Source: Athripsodes cinereus
Lineage: Eukaryota; Arthropoda; Insecta; Trichoptera; Leptoceridae
Direction of reading: 5' to 3'
NCBI GenBank assembly: GCA_947579605.1
Contig: OX388322.1
Location: 10,726,001 to 10,790,000, forward strand
DNA: 64,000 nucleotides
Part shown: one piece after another, positions 11,389 to 21,579 of the stretch
How positions within the stretch are numbered: position 1 is the first letter of the stretch
Layout of the letters: each line of letters opens with the position of its first letter
Made by a program: the position numbers and the translations under genes
Notes under the pieces: generated by a model
Told to the model about the DNA's origin: nothing
Databases searched by the model: none
The model's input: only the letters and a program-made list of their open reading frames with translations

Positions 11389-12067
11389 AATTCTCATGAA
11401 TATTTCAAATTATAAAAATATATTTTTCAATATATAATACAGCACACTAATTTCATTTGGTTGGTACGAATCGCACCTTAAGATTAGCTTGCATTCTGTT
11501 TATTGACAAATTCGAATGTGTATTGTACTATTAAAGTATTTATTTAGTGGTTCAAACGTATTTACATGTGTGAAAATGACAACATCAAGAACATGGATGA
11601 GTTGGGAAAAAGACAACATGGCGAATCCGAAAACCAAACATCACGCCACAGTTACCTATTTGTTTATACGTCTTTTATGTAAACGTTTATTTAAATTTTG
11701 AAAGGATCAAAAACAGATAGAATACAGGATCCATTTTAAGAACTTAACGCGAAACTCTATTCACGGTGATCACGAACCTGAACAACAGCATAATCGATTT
11801 AAAAAAAAATGTTTTTAAATATTTTACCTGTTTGATGACACTTTGTTTATAAAAATAGTACTGAAATATTTAAATAAATAAATTTTCAAATATTTTGTGA
11901 TTAACACTGTGGAATTTCATATTCATTATTAATGTATACAAAATAAAAGAAACATTTTTTGGTATTATTACTGATGATGGAACAAGTAGTTCCGAAAACC
12001 TTGTAACTAAATACAGTTATTTGAGTGGAAAATACAACGTATCTTTTATTTTGCATAAATTAATAAT

Positions 12068-12775
12068 TAAATGAATATTTTTAAATAATATCACGAGTAA
12101 AAATATTGTGTGACATTGTTATTATGGAAAAGATTCAAATTGAAAAATAAATATTTTTAAACAATATCACGAGTAAAAATATTGTGTGATATTGTTATTA
12201 TGGAAAAGATTCAAATTGAAAAATAAATATTTTTAAACAATATCACGACTAAAAATATTGTGTGATATTGTTATTATGGAAAAGATTCAAATTGAAAAAT
12301 AAATATTTTTAAACAATATCGCGAGTTACTTAAAATATTGTGTGACATTGTTATAATGGAAAAGATTCAAATTGAAAAATAAATATTTGTAAACAATATC
12401 ACGAGTTACTTAAAATATTGTGTGATATTGTTATTATGGAAAAGATTCAAATTGAAAAATAAATATTTTTAAACAATATCACGAGTAAAAATATTGTGTG
12501 ATATTGTTATTATGGAAAAGATTCAAATTGAAAAATAAATATTTTTAAACAATATCACGAGTAATAATATTGTGTGATATTGTTATTATGGAAAAGATTC
12601 AAATTGAAAAATAAATATTTTTAAACAATATCACGAGTAAAAATATTGTGTGATATTGTTAGTATGGAAAAGATTCAAATTGAAAATTACTTAAATACTT
12701 TTAAATAATATCTCGAGTAAAAATATTGTGTGATATTGTTATTATGGAAAAGGTTCAAATTGAAAAATATGACAT
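12068..12775. repeat. 76/80-bp tandem array with a hairpin in each unit
   Basis: About nine head-to-tail copies are anchored by GATTCAAATTG at 12132, 12208, 12284, 12364, 12444, 12520, 12596 and 12672, with GGTTCAAATTG at 12752. Spacings are 76, 76, 80, 80, 76, 76, 76 and 80. The 80-bp units carry an extra TTAC-like tetranucleotide. Most units contain an 11-bp perfect inverted repeat (AACAATATCAC / GTGATATTGTT, for example 12160-12170 and 12186-12196). Copies are highly similar. The array lies in the 7.3-kb intron and encodes nothing. Confidence 0.92.
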
Positions 12776-13362
12776 ATTGTTCCAAAGCGGATGCTCATTC
12801 CAAACAACACGGATTTGGCAATTTTCCAATTTCATTTCGTGAAGAAAAAAATGTATAATACGTGGCGTGGCGGTGTGCTCCCGTACCCGAATTGATGGAA
12901 AAATAAAAGCTTTCATATTTAATCCGAATCACGTTCTTTAAAGGGGTTTATGGAACATCATTTCACGTGAAGAGGTTTGAATTATTTAAAAATATTCTGA
13001 AATGTTTGCAGTATTTTCTGAATAAAAAATGTATTTTTGAGATATACCTGTATCTTTGTACAATGGTGAACATATATTAATATCCAATGCATATTATATT
13101 CTAGGTTAAATTAATTTATAAACTAACGGTCGTACTTACAAGTTTCGAATAACTGTTTTTTAATTATGTATACATCAGACTTCGAACATCCTTTCTCTCA
13201 ACCATGTATTTTTTTTTAGACAAGCTGCCCTTTTTCATCTTTTCATACGCCTTTCCATATGGAAATGAATAATTAACAAATCTTTGAAAATAGAATTCTG
13301 TAGAATATTTTATTTGATTTCATATATCCAGCATGTATGAATAGTAATAACATAAATGTGTT

Positions 13363-13644
13363 TCGAAATAAATAAAACAAACGTTTTATTCTACTAATGA
13401 TTTATTGATGAGAGAGACGTTTTTCGTCTTATGAGGACATTGTCAATCTGATTTTAAAAATACAACAATATTCATATATAAGTAAAAAATATTTACAATA
13501 ACAATGATAAGAGTATAATATTATGTGGTATGTATCAGTAACTAATTCTAGGAAATCACTAATTACCATGCGAAAGGGAGAACAATATGTCTCTCTCACC
13601 GATTAAATCATTAGTAAAATAAAACGCTTGTTTTATTTATTTCG
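13363..13644. mobile_element. MITE with about 55-bp terminal inverted repeats
   Basis: The left arm (from CGAAATAAATAAAACAA at 13363 through GAGAGAGACG at about 13420) reappears inverted at about 13595-13644. The interior has no transposase. The sub-arm motif GAGAGAGACGTTTTTCG followed by CATTGTCAATCTG is shared with 20756-20802 and, more loosely, with the MITE at 16646-17299, so these are related families. Confidence 0.75.
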
Positions 13645-13938
13645 ATATGGAATTCTACTACCTAAACACCGACACAGTAAATAAATGTGTTTGTTTTTAA
13701 ATGTATTCTCAACTGTATAATGATAACAATTTCTACCGTTATGCAAAAACTAATTAAATTTTAACTGATTTCCATTACATTGATTTTCTTCGCAATTTTT
13801 GCACAAAATTCAAAAGATTTTAATCTTTTTAATGCAGTTTTGTAGAACTAACACGAATATTGTTTGGTGCATATCTACTTAATTGAAAAAAATGAATAAG
13901 TCCACTTTTGACAACAAATCACTGATGTGTACAATTAC

Positions 13939-14036
13939 CTTAGGCACCTGATCCCTAGGTCCTGGAAGACTCGCCCTCTGTCTTCCAGCTCTAAAGTGAA
14001 GACGGCGAAGAGCAGCACCTGCCGCCGCTTTGGCAC
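13939..14036 (-). CDS. Small internal exon of the unrecognised minus-strand gene
   Basis: This 98-nt GC-rich exon on the minus strand lies between a pyrimidine-rich acceptor (CTTTTTCAG, ending 14037) and a GTAATT donor (13938-13933). Two leading bases complete a codon split with the exon at 17975-18074 (G|GT, Gly). The remaining 32 codons end in phase 0, matching the exon at 5197-6593. The peptide is Ala/Arg-rich (AKAAAGAALRRLHF then GRQRASLPGPRDQVPK) and probably basic and flexible. Phase agreement on both sides and GC content well above the flanks support it. No family is recognised. Confidence 0.75.
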
Positions 14037-14395
14037 CTGAAAAAGAAAGAATCAAACATAATATATAAAAACCTGTTATATAAAAAAACTACAGATGTCT
14101 TAAAGCACTCCAAATTTCATTGAACAACCTAAAAAAATAAAGGGAATCTGGGCGATAAACAAATATTTTTTTAATTTTAATTTGTAGGGTCTTAACCAAG
14201 TACATTTTATAGAAAAAAAGCATTTTTATTTATCTTTCTTTAATTAGTTTCTCGTCACTTTTGTGCACGCAAAATAACATTGTTAATACTCGTAGTATCA
14301 TAAGTAAACATTATACTAAAAAAGATGATTGAGCAATTGTTATATAAATACGTATGTTGCATATTCGTCAAAGACATAAAATTTATTTAGTTTTT

Positions 14396-14512
14396 TCGTG
14401 CGTAGGTATATGAGAAATTTTATGCATGTAAAAGAAGTGAAAGAAGTATCTAAGGATAGCTCAATATGGCGTTCCGTTCTCTTTCCCTACCCTACTTAGA
14501 ATACAGTGTGTG
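14396..14512 (+). pseudogene. Decayed RTE-type LINE tail
   Basis: A plus-strand translation gives MRNFMHVKEVKEVSKDSSI followed by WRSVLFPYP. This matches the C-terminal end of the RTE fragment at 7925-8318 (NCMNVEEAKELCKDRSIWRSVLS). A stop and a (GATA)n run at about 14518-14530 follow. Only the last tens of codons remain. Confidence 0.6.
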
Positions 14513-16645
14513 GGTATAGATAGATAGATATAGTTTTTGCGAATATTCCTGTAATTTAACGTTTTTCGTAAATGATTTCGCATTCATAAATGTATGTAGT
14601 TGTCTTGAATCTAGATGATAAGTATAGATAAAATACAGAAGTGCGACAATATATTATCTTCTTTTACGACCTCAAGGTTTTGTTACTACTTTAGGCACAC
14701 TCATAAATTATTTGAATTCTCAAAGGGGAGAAAACCCAGTGCCCGAAATTCCTGAAATGAACAAGATGTGACAGCGAAAGGTGAACATCCACTGGGCATT
14801 GGAGGAAAGAACAAAGATATTAATGTTTATTGGAAAACTCAAAAGATCAATAAACACCCTTTGATATAAAAAAATGGTAATAAATTTCGAAGCTCAAGAA
14901 CGATTAAACGACTATGTAAAAACGATTGAGCAAGATTCATATTTATATGGCGATGCGTGATCTGCAGTAATCTGCTGGCTACTCCACTTTAAAGAAATGT
15001 TTTTTTAGTACAGAATCATAAATCGATTAGTACCTATAGATAAGCCAGCAGAAAAACGCAATTTTATTTTATTTTATTTTGAAACCATAACGTTATTTAG
15101 TAAAAAAATAAAATAAAATTACTGACAACTCATCGCGGTTTCATAATAAAAAAAATCATTTTAACAATAATTGTATTTATATAGACTTTTTATAAAGCAT
15201 TAGGCCTAAGGCAAAAATCAATATTAAATTTTATACCACATCATTTTTTTCAAAAATTACATACACACATACTCTGAAACATCGCGCTTTGTAATGGCAA
15301 CATTCACTCGGTTGTGAAATTGTACAAAAAACATTAAGTACCTAGAAAACGCGAAAGTTTAACGGAGATTTAAAAAAATATATGAAATAGTCGCATTCTT
15401 ATCCCCCTTTACAGCGTTATTATATTTTAATATTAAATTCATCCTCAGGCAAAGGTTGGAAATACGTTTTGTCCTCAGAATGTTATCATTGTTTCTCGAG
15501 TACTATTATAAATAATTAATGAAAATATTCGTATATACGAGATCCTACATTTACATTAGTATCTTGTACATTAAAATTGCTACTTTTTTTATATTCAATT
15601 CGTTCTTTTTATTCTTTTCGGAGATACGGATGTACCAACCAACATTTACTTAATTTAATATTATTTTTTCATCAAAAGGACCCTCCGAAAGGGATGCATA
15701 CCTACCTCTCTGAGCGCATTAAATTTAATAATTATTATATTGTGTACTACATACATGCATTATACCTGTAATATCATATTGAATTCATTATTCAGTCTTA
15801 TAACATCGATTTTATATTAGCAGCATATTATTATGATGTAGACTCGTAAATTTCAATCATCTTAGAATTTAAAATGTTATAAGTCTTTCTTTCTATCTTT
15901 TCTGTAATTCTATTCGAGAGTTCTGTAAAAGGTAAGTATTTGTTAAACATCACATATAAAACATTGATACAAATGATCAGTTCAGTTATGAGGTATTCCG
16001 GTCTTTCTGCATTGCCGTTTTTATGTGATCTAAAGAATAATTTGCAAATTGATTACAAAACATCGCTCAATTCCATTTTCGCGATATATTGCGATGATGT
16101 ACCAATATAGATAAAAACTAGCTAGCTTTTTTTGTCAAACTTAAAATATCCGTTTAATAAAAATAGCGTTTAAAAACCGAAAATCATTCCTATTATGTGT
16201 GAACAAATGATAAGAAGTAATAACAATGAAACAAAATAAATAATAAAGTTGTTAATTATAATACTAATAATGCGACAGTTTAAAACAAATGTTACTTTAG
16301 TGGGCGCTAATTCCAAACAGACTTTGCTAATTTATTGATACAGAAAAAAAACTAAAACTTTCCTTTGAAATTCTTGTTTTTCAGCGTCTGTTTTTTATTG
16401 TTTGAGTTGAAGGGAAAAACTGATAAATTAGATAGAGATGAAATGAACTGAATAGTAGTTAAATATCGATACTGGCTTCTCTACTTGGAAAATACTGTGA
16501 TGGTATGGAGCTATGTACGAATTTTACTTTTATATTTTTGTCAATACCATCACGGCAGCTTCCACAAGTTGGAAGCCAGTAATCCAATTACATATTGCTA
16601 GGTATATATTAATTGTGTCGGTGCACACGTAGTAGATTTCCATAA

Positions 16646-17299
16646 TTATGTAATTTGAAACAAGTGTTTCTTTCTACCAGGGATGTTGCGGATGTCGATT
16701 TTTACACATCCGCGGATGTGAATGCGGATGCGGATTTTTGAAGGCACACATCCGCGGATGCGGATGCGGATGCGGATGTTTAAGATGTTATAGAAAAAAA
16801 GTAGGAACTATCTTAGTTGGTAGGCACCACTGTCAAATATGTGACGTAATTGTTGCTACAATAATATTATGGATTTTTCGGCGAAATATTTTCCTTATTT
16901 TTTGTTACTTATTTGCAAAAATAAAATAAAACCGGCAAAAATAAAAACGCGTCGGATTATGTCACCAATTTTTTCGTTCCCATTGGTTAATGTCAAGTGC
17001 GAACGGCACGCGCCATTCGCCGGCCCCGCCCCATTTCTTTCTTGTCGCAAATTGTCTTACATCCGCATCCGCATGAACATCCGCATCGATTATTGCGGAT
17101 GCGGATGCGGATGCAGATGTCCAAATACATGCGGAAGCTCCGCATTTGCGGATGCGGATATTCGCAACATCCCTGCTTTCTACTATAGATTATTGATTCC
17201 ATTATCAATTATCATTGGAAAGACCTGATAAGTGGAAAGACGTCTCTCTCGGAATCAATAATCTATTGTAGAAAGAAACACATGTTTCAAATTACATAA
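16646..17299. mobile_element. MITE with about 50-bp terminal inverted repeats, interrupted by a hAT element
   Basis: The left arm starts TTATGTAATTTGAAAC at 16646. The right arm is its inverted copy ending at 17299. After removal of the internal hAT element and one copy of its 8-bp duplication, the arms read continuously through CTTTCTAC, TATAGATTATTGATTCC. The net element is about 148 bp and has no coding capacity. A single related arm lies at 20713-20805. Confidence 0.8.
16678..17175. mobile_element. Non-autonomous hAT-type element with GCGGAT repeats
   Basis: The element is 498 bp with terminal inverted repeats CAGGGATGTTGCG (left start 16678) and CGCAACATCCCTG (right end 17175). It is flanked by a perfect 8-bp target duplication CTTTCTAC at 16670-16677 and 17176-17183. 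The CAGGG terminus and 8-bp duplication are diagnostic of the hAT superfamily. Both subterminal regions hold dense GCGGAT/ATCCGC hexamers (about 16690-16780 and 17060-17160), likely transposase-binding repeats. No transposase ORF is present, so mobility would depend on an enzyme encoded elsewhere. Confidence 0.92.
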
Positions 17300-17548
17300 C
17301 ATATTGCTATAAACATGCGGGACGTTTTTTCTGTGCCAACAAAAATAAGACGGTCTGCTGGATGGCTTACCTTATCACTGAATCGTAAATGTTACTTATA
17401 TATGAATGTAACATTGCTGACTTTAAGCTAAGCAAAGCACGACAGTAATCGAATATCCTTGAATCCGGTTTAGGATCTGATCGGATATCCGATATATAGT
17501 ATCTGTCCAAAAAGCTTTCCTTTTTATTAATATAAATATTTACCTTTA

Positions 17549-17966
17549 CACTCACTAAGGCGGATGAGCTGAGACTGGACATATTCGAAAGAAAAATCTT
17601 AAGACGCATCTATGGGCCCATATGCGAAAACGGAGTTTGGCGAAGTAGATACAACTACGAACTCTACATGTTGTATCAAGATGTGCATATCACCAAGCAC
17701 ATCAAAATCTGCCGACTCCGATGGCTAGGGCATGTGGAAAGGATGAACGACACATCAATAATCAAAAGAATATACTCCACAAAGCCCAGTGGCAGAAGAA
17801 GCGTCGGGAGGCCAAAGTTGAGATGGATGGATGGGGTGGAAAAGGACCTGCGAGCTTTGGGCGTGACCAATTGGCGACGAGAGGTGATGGATAGGAGGGA
17901 GTGGAGGCGACTTCTTGAGGAGGCCAAGACCCACACAGGGTTGTAGCGCCATTGATGATGATGATG
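17549..17966 (+). mobile_element. 5'-truncated RTE-type LINE beside a splice donor
   Basis: This 418-bp insertion is flanked by a perfect 13-bp target duplication ATATTTACCTTTA (17536-17548 and 17967-17979) and ends in a (GAT)n tail at about 17953-17966. The right duplication contains the minus-strand splice donor of the exon at 17975-18074, and the left duplication is a second copy of that donor. Severe 5' truncation and a microsatellite tail are typical of RTE elements. Confidence 0.93.
17551..17946 (+). pseudogene. RTE LINE RT C-terminal fragment
   Basis: The open frame begins at the insertion point with LTKADELRLDIFERKILRR and continues through LRWLGHVERM, GRRSVGRPKLRW and VTNWRREVMDRREWRRLLEE to a stop after THTGL. 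This is the region downstream of the RT catalytic core in RTE-type LINEs. The reading frame is undamaged, so insertion was recent, but the fragment cannot be functional. Confidence 0.88.
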
Positions 17967-17974
17967 ATATTTAC

Positions 17975-18074
17975 CTTTAGTTGGTGTGTGCCTCGGCGAC
18001 GTATTAGCCGCTGTGTTATTATTTGTTGTTGAGGACGGTGCTGTAGCTCCCACTCCACTGACACGATCATCGTT
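17975..18074 (-). CDS. Small internal exon of the unrecognised minus-strand gene
   Basis: This 100-nt minus-strand exon lies between an acceptor TTTGCTTCAG (ending 18075) and a donor AAAG|GTAAAT (intron from 17974). It reads NDDRVSGVGATAPSS, a Thr/Asn-rich stretch, then SPRHTPTK plus one base. It starts in phase 0, as required by the exon ending at 45033, and ends in phase 1, as required by the exon at 13939-14036. The product here is polar and low-complexity. An RTE LINE lies 8 bp into the downstream intron; the exon frame stays open antisense through most of it to a stop at 17676-17678. Confidence 0.75.
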
Positions 18075-19256
18075 CTGAAGCAAATAAAAGAAAAATATAC
18101 ATTAGAAAAACAGGAAAATTTGTGGTGAAAAACACTTCACACTGTTGGTAAATGAAAAGATTTTTTTAAAGGATTTGACTGAAAATACGATTTTTGTTCT
18201 ATGTTCTTTTTTGAGATGAATTTATTTTAATCCACATATATTAACATACTTTAAGAAATAGATATGCTTGTATTGTAGGTATAGGTGGGGAAAATTAGCT
18301 ACAAATTTGAATCTCGGATGTACAGATTGCGAGACTCGGGTTTGAAATTATTAAATTCTTATATTATCTCACGAATCACGTAGGTAACTAAATTGATTGC
18401 AGAAAAAAGCTCATGTTTATATTTAAGTCACAATCATGGCTGAAAAAATTATATGAAACATCGCAAATAAAGAACGACTAAAACAATATTTTTTCGAAAT
18501 GTAATATATGACAGAATATGATGTTAATATTTTGAAATATTACTAAGTGAAATTTTAAAAGAATTTGCCTTCTGCTGACTGACTACTTTGTATGAAAATT
18601 AAAAGCGTATTATTAACATCATACCAATGTAAAAGAATGCTTCGAATGCCAACTGTTATAACATACTTTGAATATACATACATCAAAGTTCTCAGCAAAA
18701 ACAAGGTTTTGAGTAAAAAGAATAAATCCAATATGGAAACGAAAACATATATTTTTTGGGTATTTTATGAACCATCACGCGTGGGTTGCGTCGTTGTTGT
18801 TTTTCACCCACAGATAGAAATAATAATATTTCAACGTAAACCTCGTCTTTTATACGGATAACGATAACCTACAATAATGTGTTATCTGTATTGCATAAAT
18901 TCAGGGGTATCACTCCACCTTTCAATACAAACATAAACATCATTCTACATAATGCTTAGGAAAAATAAATAGATTCCTTGTAGACACTAGCAAAGGAGAG
19001 ATTTCCGACTCTTTTCTTCATTTTAAAGTATCCTCTTAAAGACATCTAATTTGTAAAACATCATTCAGAAAACATTCAACACATTTATTTCAGTGTTTAG
19101 TTATAGAAACATTTTTTTTTATTGATGCGGAGAGAACAACTTGCATTTTCATTACAAAATGAATTTAATCCACTGATTGTTCCATTGATGGAAGATGCCA
19201 GAAATGAGTTTATCTCACCTGTCACGTTTGAATTAATGTGACACTAATAAATACAT

Positions 19257-20254
19257 GGAGCTTATACAAGAACGAAATGGCTGTGATTAAAAGCGGAGAA
19301 AGCTGTGCAGAAGCAAGGGTTGAACAAGGCGTAAGACAAGGATGCTCAATGTCGCCAGCTCTCTTTAACTGCTATATACAGCGAGCCATTGATGAACTGA
19401 GAGAAGAAATGAAGAACTGGACAGGAGTAAAAATAAATGGGAAAAAGGTCGACATGATAAGATATGCTGACGACATAGCACTGCTCGCAGACTCCGAGAT
19501 GGAGCTGAACGAAGCTTTAGGAAAAATGGAAAGTATACTGTTGTCAAAGTACAACATGAAAATAAATAAAGAAAAAACAAAATGTATGGTCGTTGGAAGA
19601 GAGGAAGCGACTGCGAACATTGCATTAAATGGAGTGAGCATCAAACAAGTAATTGAATTCGTGTACCTAGGCAGCAGAATAAACCAGGATGGACGCTCCA
19701 AAGCAGAAATTGTAAGCAGAATAAACCAGGCAAGGATTGCCTTCAACAAAAAATCGAAGATATTGGAATCCCCAAATATCGACTTAAGCGTAAGGAAGAA
19801 CCTTACTAAAGCCTTTGTATGGAGCATTCTGCTTTATGGTTGTGAGACATGGACCATCAGCAAGAGTGAAAGCGGACGGTTGGCGGCCTTTGAAATGTGG
19901 TGCTACAGACGCATGCTTAAGATCCATTGGTCGGAGCACGTCGAAAACGAAGAAGTATTAACCAGGGTAGGCGAAAAAAGGCAACTCCTTAAGAGAATCA
20001 GCCAACAACGAGCTAACTGGATTGGCCACAACATCAGGCACCCAGGACTACTCATCGCCATCGCGGAGGGTAAGACCGAGGGAACAAATGGCAGAGGCCG
20101 ACCAAGAGACGCATATATGGACCAATTGAAGAGGGACATGAACTGTGGCTCATACGTAGAGCTTAAAAGACTGGCTGAGAATAGGGAGGAATGGAGAAGA
20201 AAAACCAAACTCGTTGCAGACCAATCCAATGGATTGTAACTCATTATATATATA
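19257..20254 (+). mobile_element. 5'-truncated RTE/BovB-type LINE with perfect target duplication
   Basis: A 998-bp insertion is bounded by a 12-bp duplication TAATAAATACAT at 19245-19256 and 20255-20266, with a TA-rich microsatellite tail at about 20245-20254. It carries only the C-terminal half of the RT ORF. The intact frame and perfect duplications indicate a recent event. Confidence 0.93.
19259..20239 (+). pseudogene. RTE LINE reverse transcriptase, C-terminal part
   Basis: The open frame starts at the truncation point with SLYKNEMAVIKSG and retains RT motifs: VRQGCSMSPALFNCYI and the catalytic YADD (in RYADDIALLADSE). It continues with the typical RTE C-terminus: VWSILLYGCETWT, RRMLKIHW, RANWIGHNIRH, GRGRPRDAYMDQLKRDM. 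The endonuclease and the N-terminal RT fingers are missing, so it cannot be autonomous. There is no internal stop. Confidence 0.93.
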
Positions 20255-20712
20255 TAATAAATACATCACCGGTAAAATTAATGTAATCAAAACATACTTT
20301 TACTATCAATAAAACGGTAAGTACAATGCGATATTACAGCTATATTAGTAATGTTATAAAAAGAACATATAAAATCTTTATAGCATTATATATAAAACAT
20401 TTTACAGAATTATGACACAATAAATTTACATTATATTCGGGTATATGCCTAATAACTGAAAGAGCGTGGGTTTTCAGATTTTAGTGAAACCTTCAAACTA
20501 TTCATGTTGTTTATTTTTTTTTATCGTTTGTTGTTGTTTTTTTTATAAACTATAAATAAACGCCTACACATTGTATTTACAATGGTTAAGTCATTATTTT
20601 CTGTGTTAACTTTATGTCTTAGCTACTAATTAATGATAAATTATGTTCAAGAATATTCTTATTGCTATGTTATCAAACTAACTACAAGAACATAAATAAA
20701 ATGACGAAGGTT

Positions 20713-20805
20713 ATTATGTAATTTGAGACAAGTGTTTCTTTCTACTATAGATTATTGATTCCGAGAGAGACGTTTTTCGACTTATCAGGCCATTATCAAT
20801 CTGTA
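20713..20805. repeat. Solo MITE arm
   Basis: TTATTATGTAATTTGAGAC through GATTATTGATTCC matches the terminal arm of the MITE at 16646-17299. The following GAGAGAGACGTTTTTCG to TCAATCTG matches 13411-13452. No opposite arm is seen nearby. Confidence 0.7.
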
Positions 20806-20864
20806 GGTTATTTTATTTTATTTTGTTTCATAACAATATACGGCGTTGGCCTTTTAAAAATATA

Positions 20865-21120
20865 CTACTATACTACTATACCATCACGGCATATCCCACA
20901 AGTGGGGAAGCCAGCAGATCAGCTGCATATAAGAAACATGCAAACTGTCCTCTTCGTGCCAATATAAAATCAAGACATTCAGGATGGGTGGCAAGCCTCA
21001 TCGCTGAATTTAAGATGTAAAATGTCTTATTTTTTTCGAACACCTGCCTTTTACAGGACACTCGAAAACTTATGCAGAAGAGTGGGAGACCAATTCTTTA
21101 CCGGGTGCTCCACGGGATAA
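20865..21120 (-). repeat. SINE-A, longest copy in the window
   Basis: This roughly 256-bp copy starts on the plus strand with (ACTAT)n and CCATCACGGCATATCCCAC and runs to CCGGGTGCTCCACGGGATAA. Read on the minus strand, the direction defined by the tail, it has a weak B-box-like GTTCGA about 75 bases in. It is the best template for recognising the other copies. Confidence 0.8.
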
Positions 21121-21480
21121 ATATATATGACAGACATAAAAATAGAAAAAGAAAATTTAAAATTCTTTCTGTATATTTATGCCAACATATTAGAAAGAAA
21201 TGAAATAATTTTATTTCTCAGATATTGCAGGGGTCCAAGGACTCCTATTTATCCGTTCAGGTGACGATTTATTAATATTTTATAGAAAGAAATTAGAAAG
21301 GTGTGCCAATACTTAATAATTCGCTCTGAGCTGGCTTGAGTGATCATTTTTAGTGTACATAGATAACGTTCTCCAATTCCGCCATTGTCACTGTCACAAT
21401 GTAAGGTCATTTAATCGAGAAACATTTAATGAAAACTATAGAAGCAGCTCTCGAATGATATAAATTACGTGGAAACGCCT

Positions 21481-21579
21481 ACCGGTGCCCTTGAGAGACA
21501 ATCAGACTGTCGTCAGCTTCAGAAGCAAATTGAAAATTTAACTCTTCACCGGCGCCCTTGAGACGGTCTAGGGACTGTT
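21481..21579. repeat. Two imperfect copies of a 30-bp motif
   Basis: ACCGGTGCCCTTGAGAGACA (21481) and ACCGGCGCCCTTGAGACGGT (21548) are followed in both cases by GACTGT. A TCATCATTATCATCATA run lies just beyond, at about 21612. The origin is unknown; it may be a fragment of an inverted LINE tail. Confidence 0.45.

Larger units (their letters stand above)
6594..13938 (-). other. Intron of the minus-strand gene, about 7.3 kb
   Basis: This lies between the acceptor at 6594 and the donor at 13938 (GTAATT on the minus strand). It holds an RTE tail, a tRNA-derived SINE, a small dispersed repeat, a SINE-A fragment, a hairpin tandem array and a MITE, listed separately. The stretches 6600-7900, 8320-9840, 9960-10330, 10415-11270, 11390-12060 and 12780-13360 are AT-rich, and I see no gene or clear repeat in them. 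Confidence 0.7.
16545..17396 (-). repeat. SINE-A copy split by a MITE insertion
   Basis: The 3' part of the SINE-A repeat is at 16545-16606 (ACCATCACGGCAGC onward). Its continuation is at 17298-17396 (AAACATGCGGGAC, GTGCCAAC, ACTGAATCGTAAATG). The sequence ACATATTGCTA occurs at both break points, consistent with a duplication made when the intervening MITE-bearing segment entered. Confidence 0.7.
14037..17974 (-). other. Intron of the minus-strand gene, about 3.9 kb
   Basis: This lies between the donor at 17974 and the acceptor at 14037. It contains a short RTE remnant (14396-14512), the SINE/MITE/hAT nest (16545-17396) and an RTE insertion at 17549-17966 beside the donor. I see no gene or clear repeat in 14513-16540. 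Confidence 0.7.
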
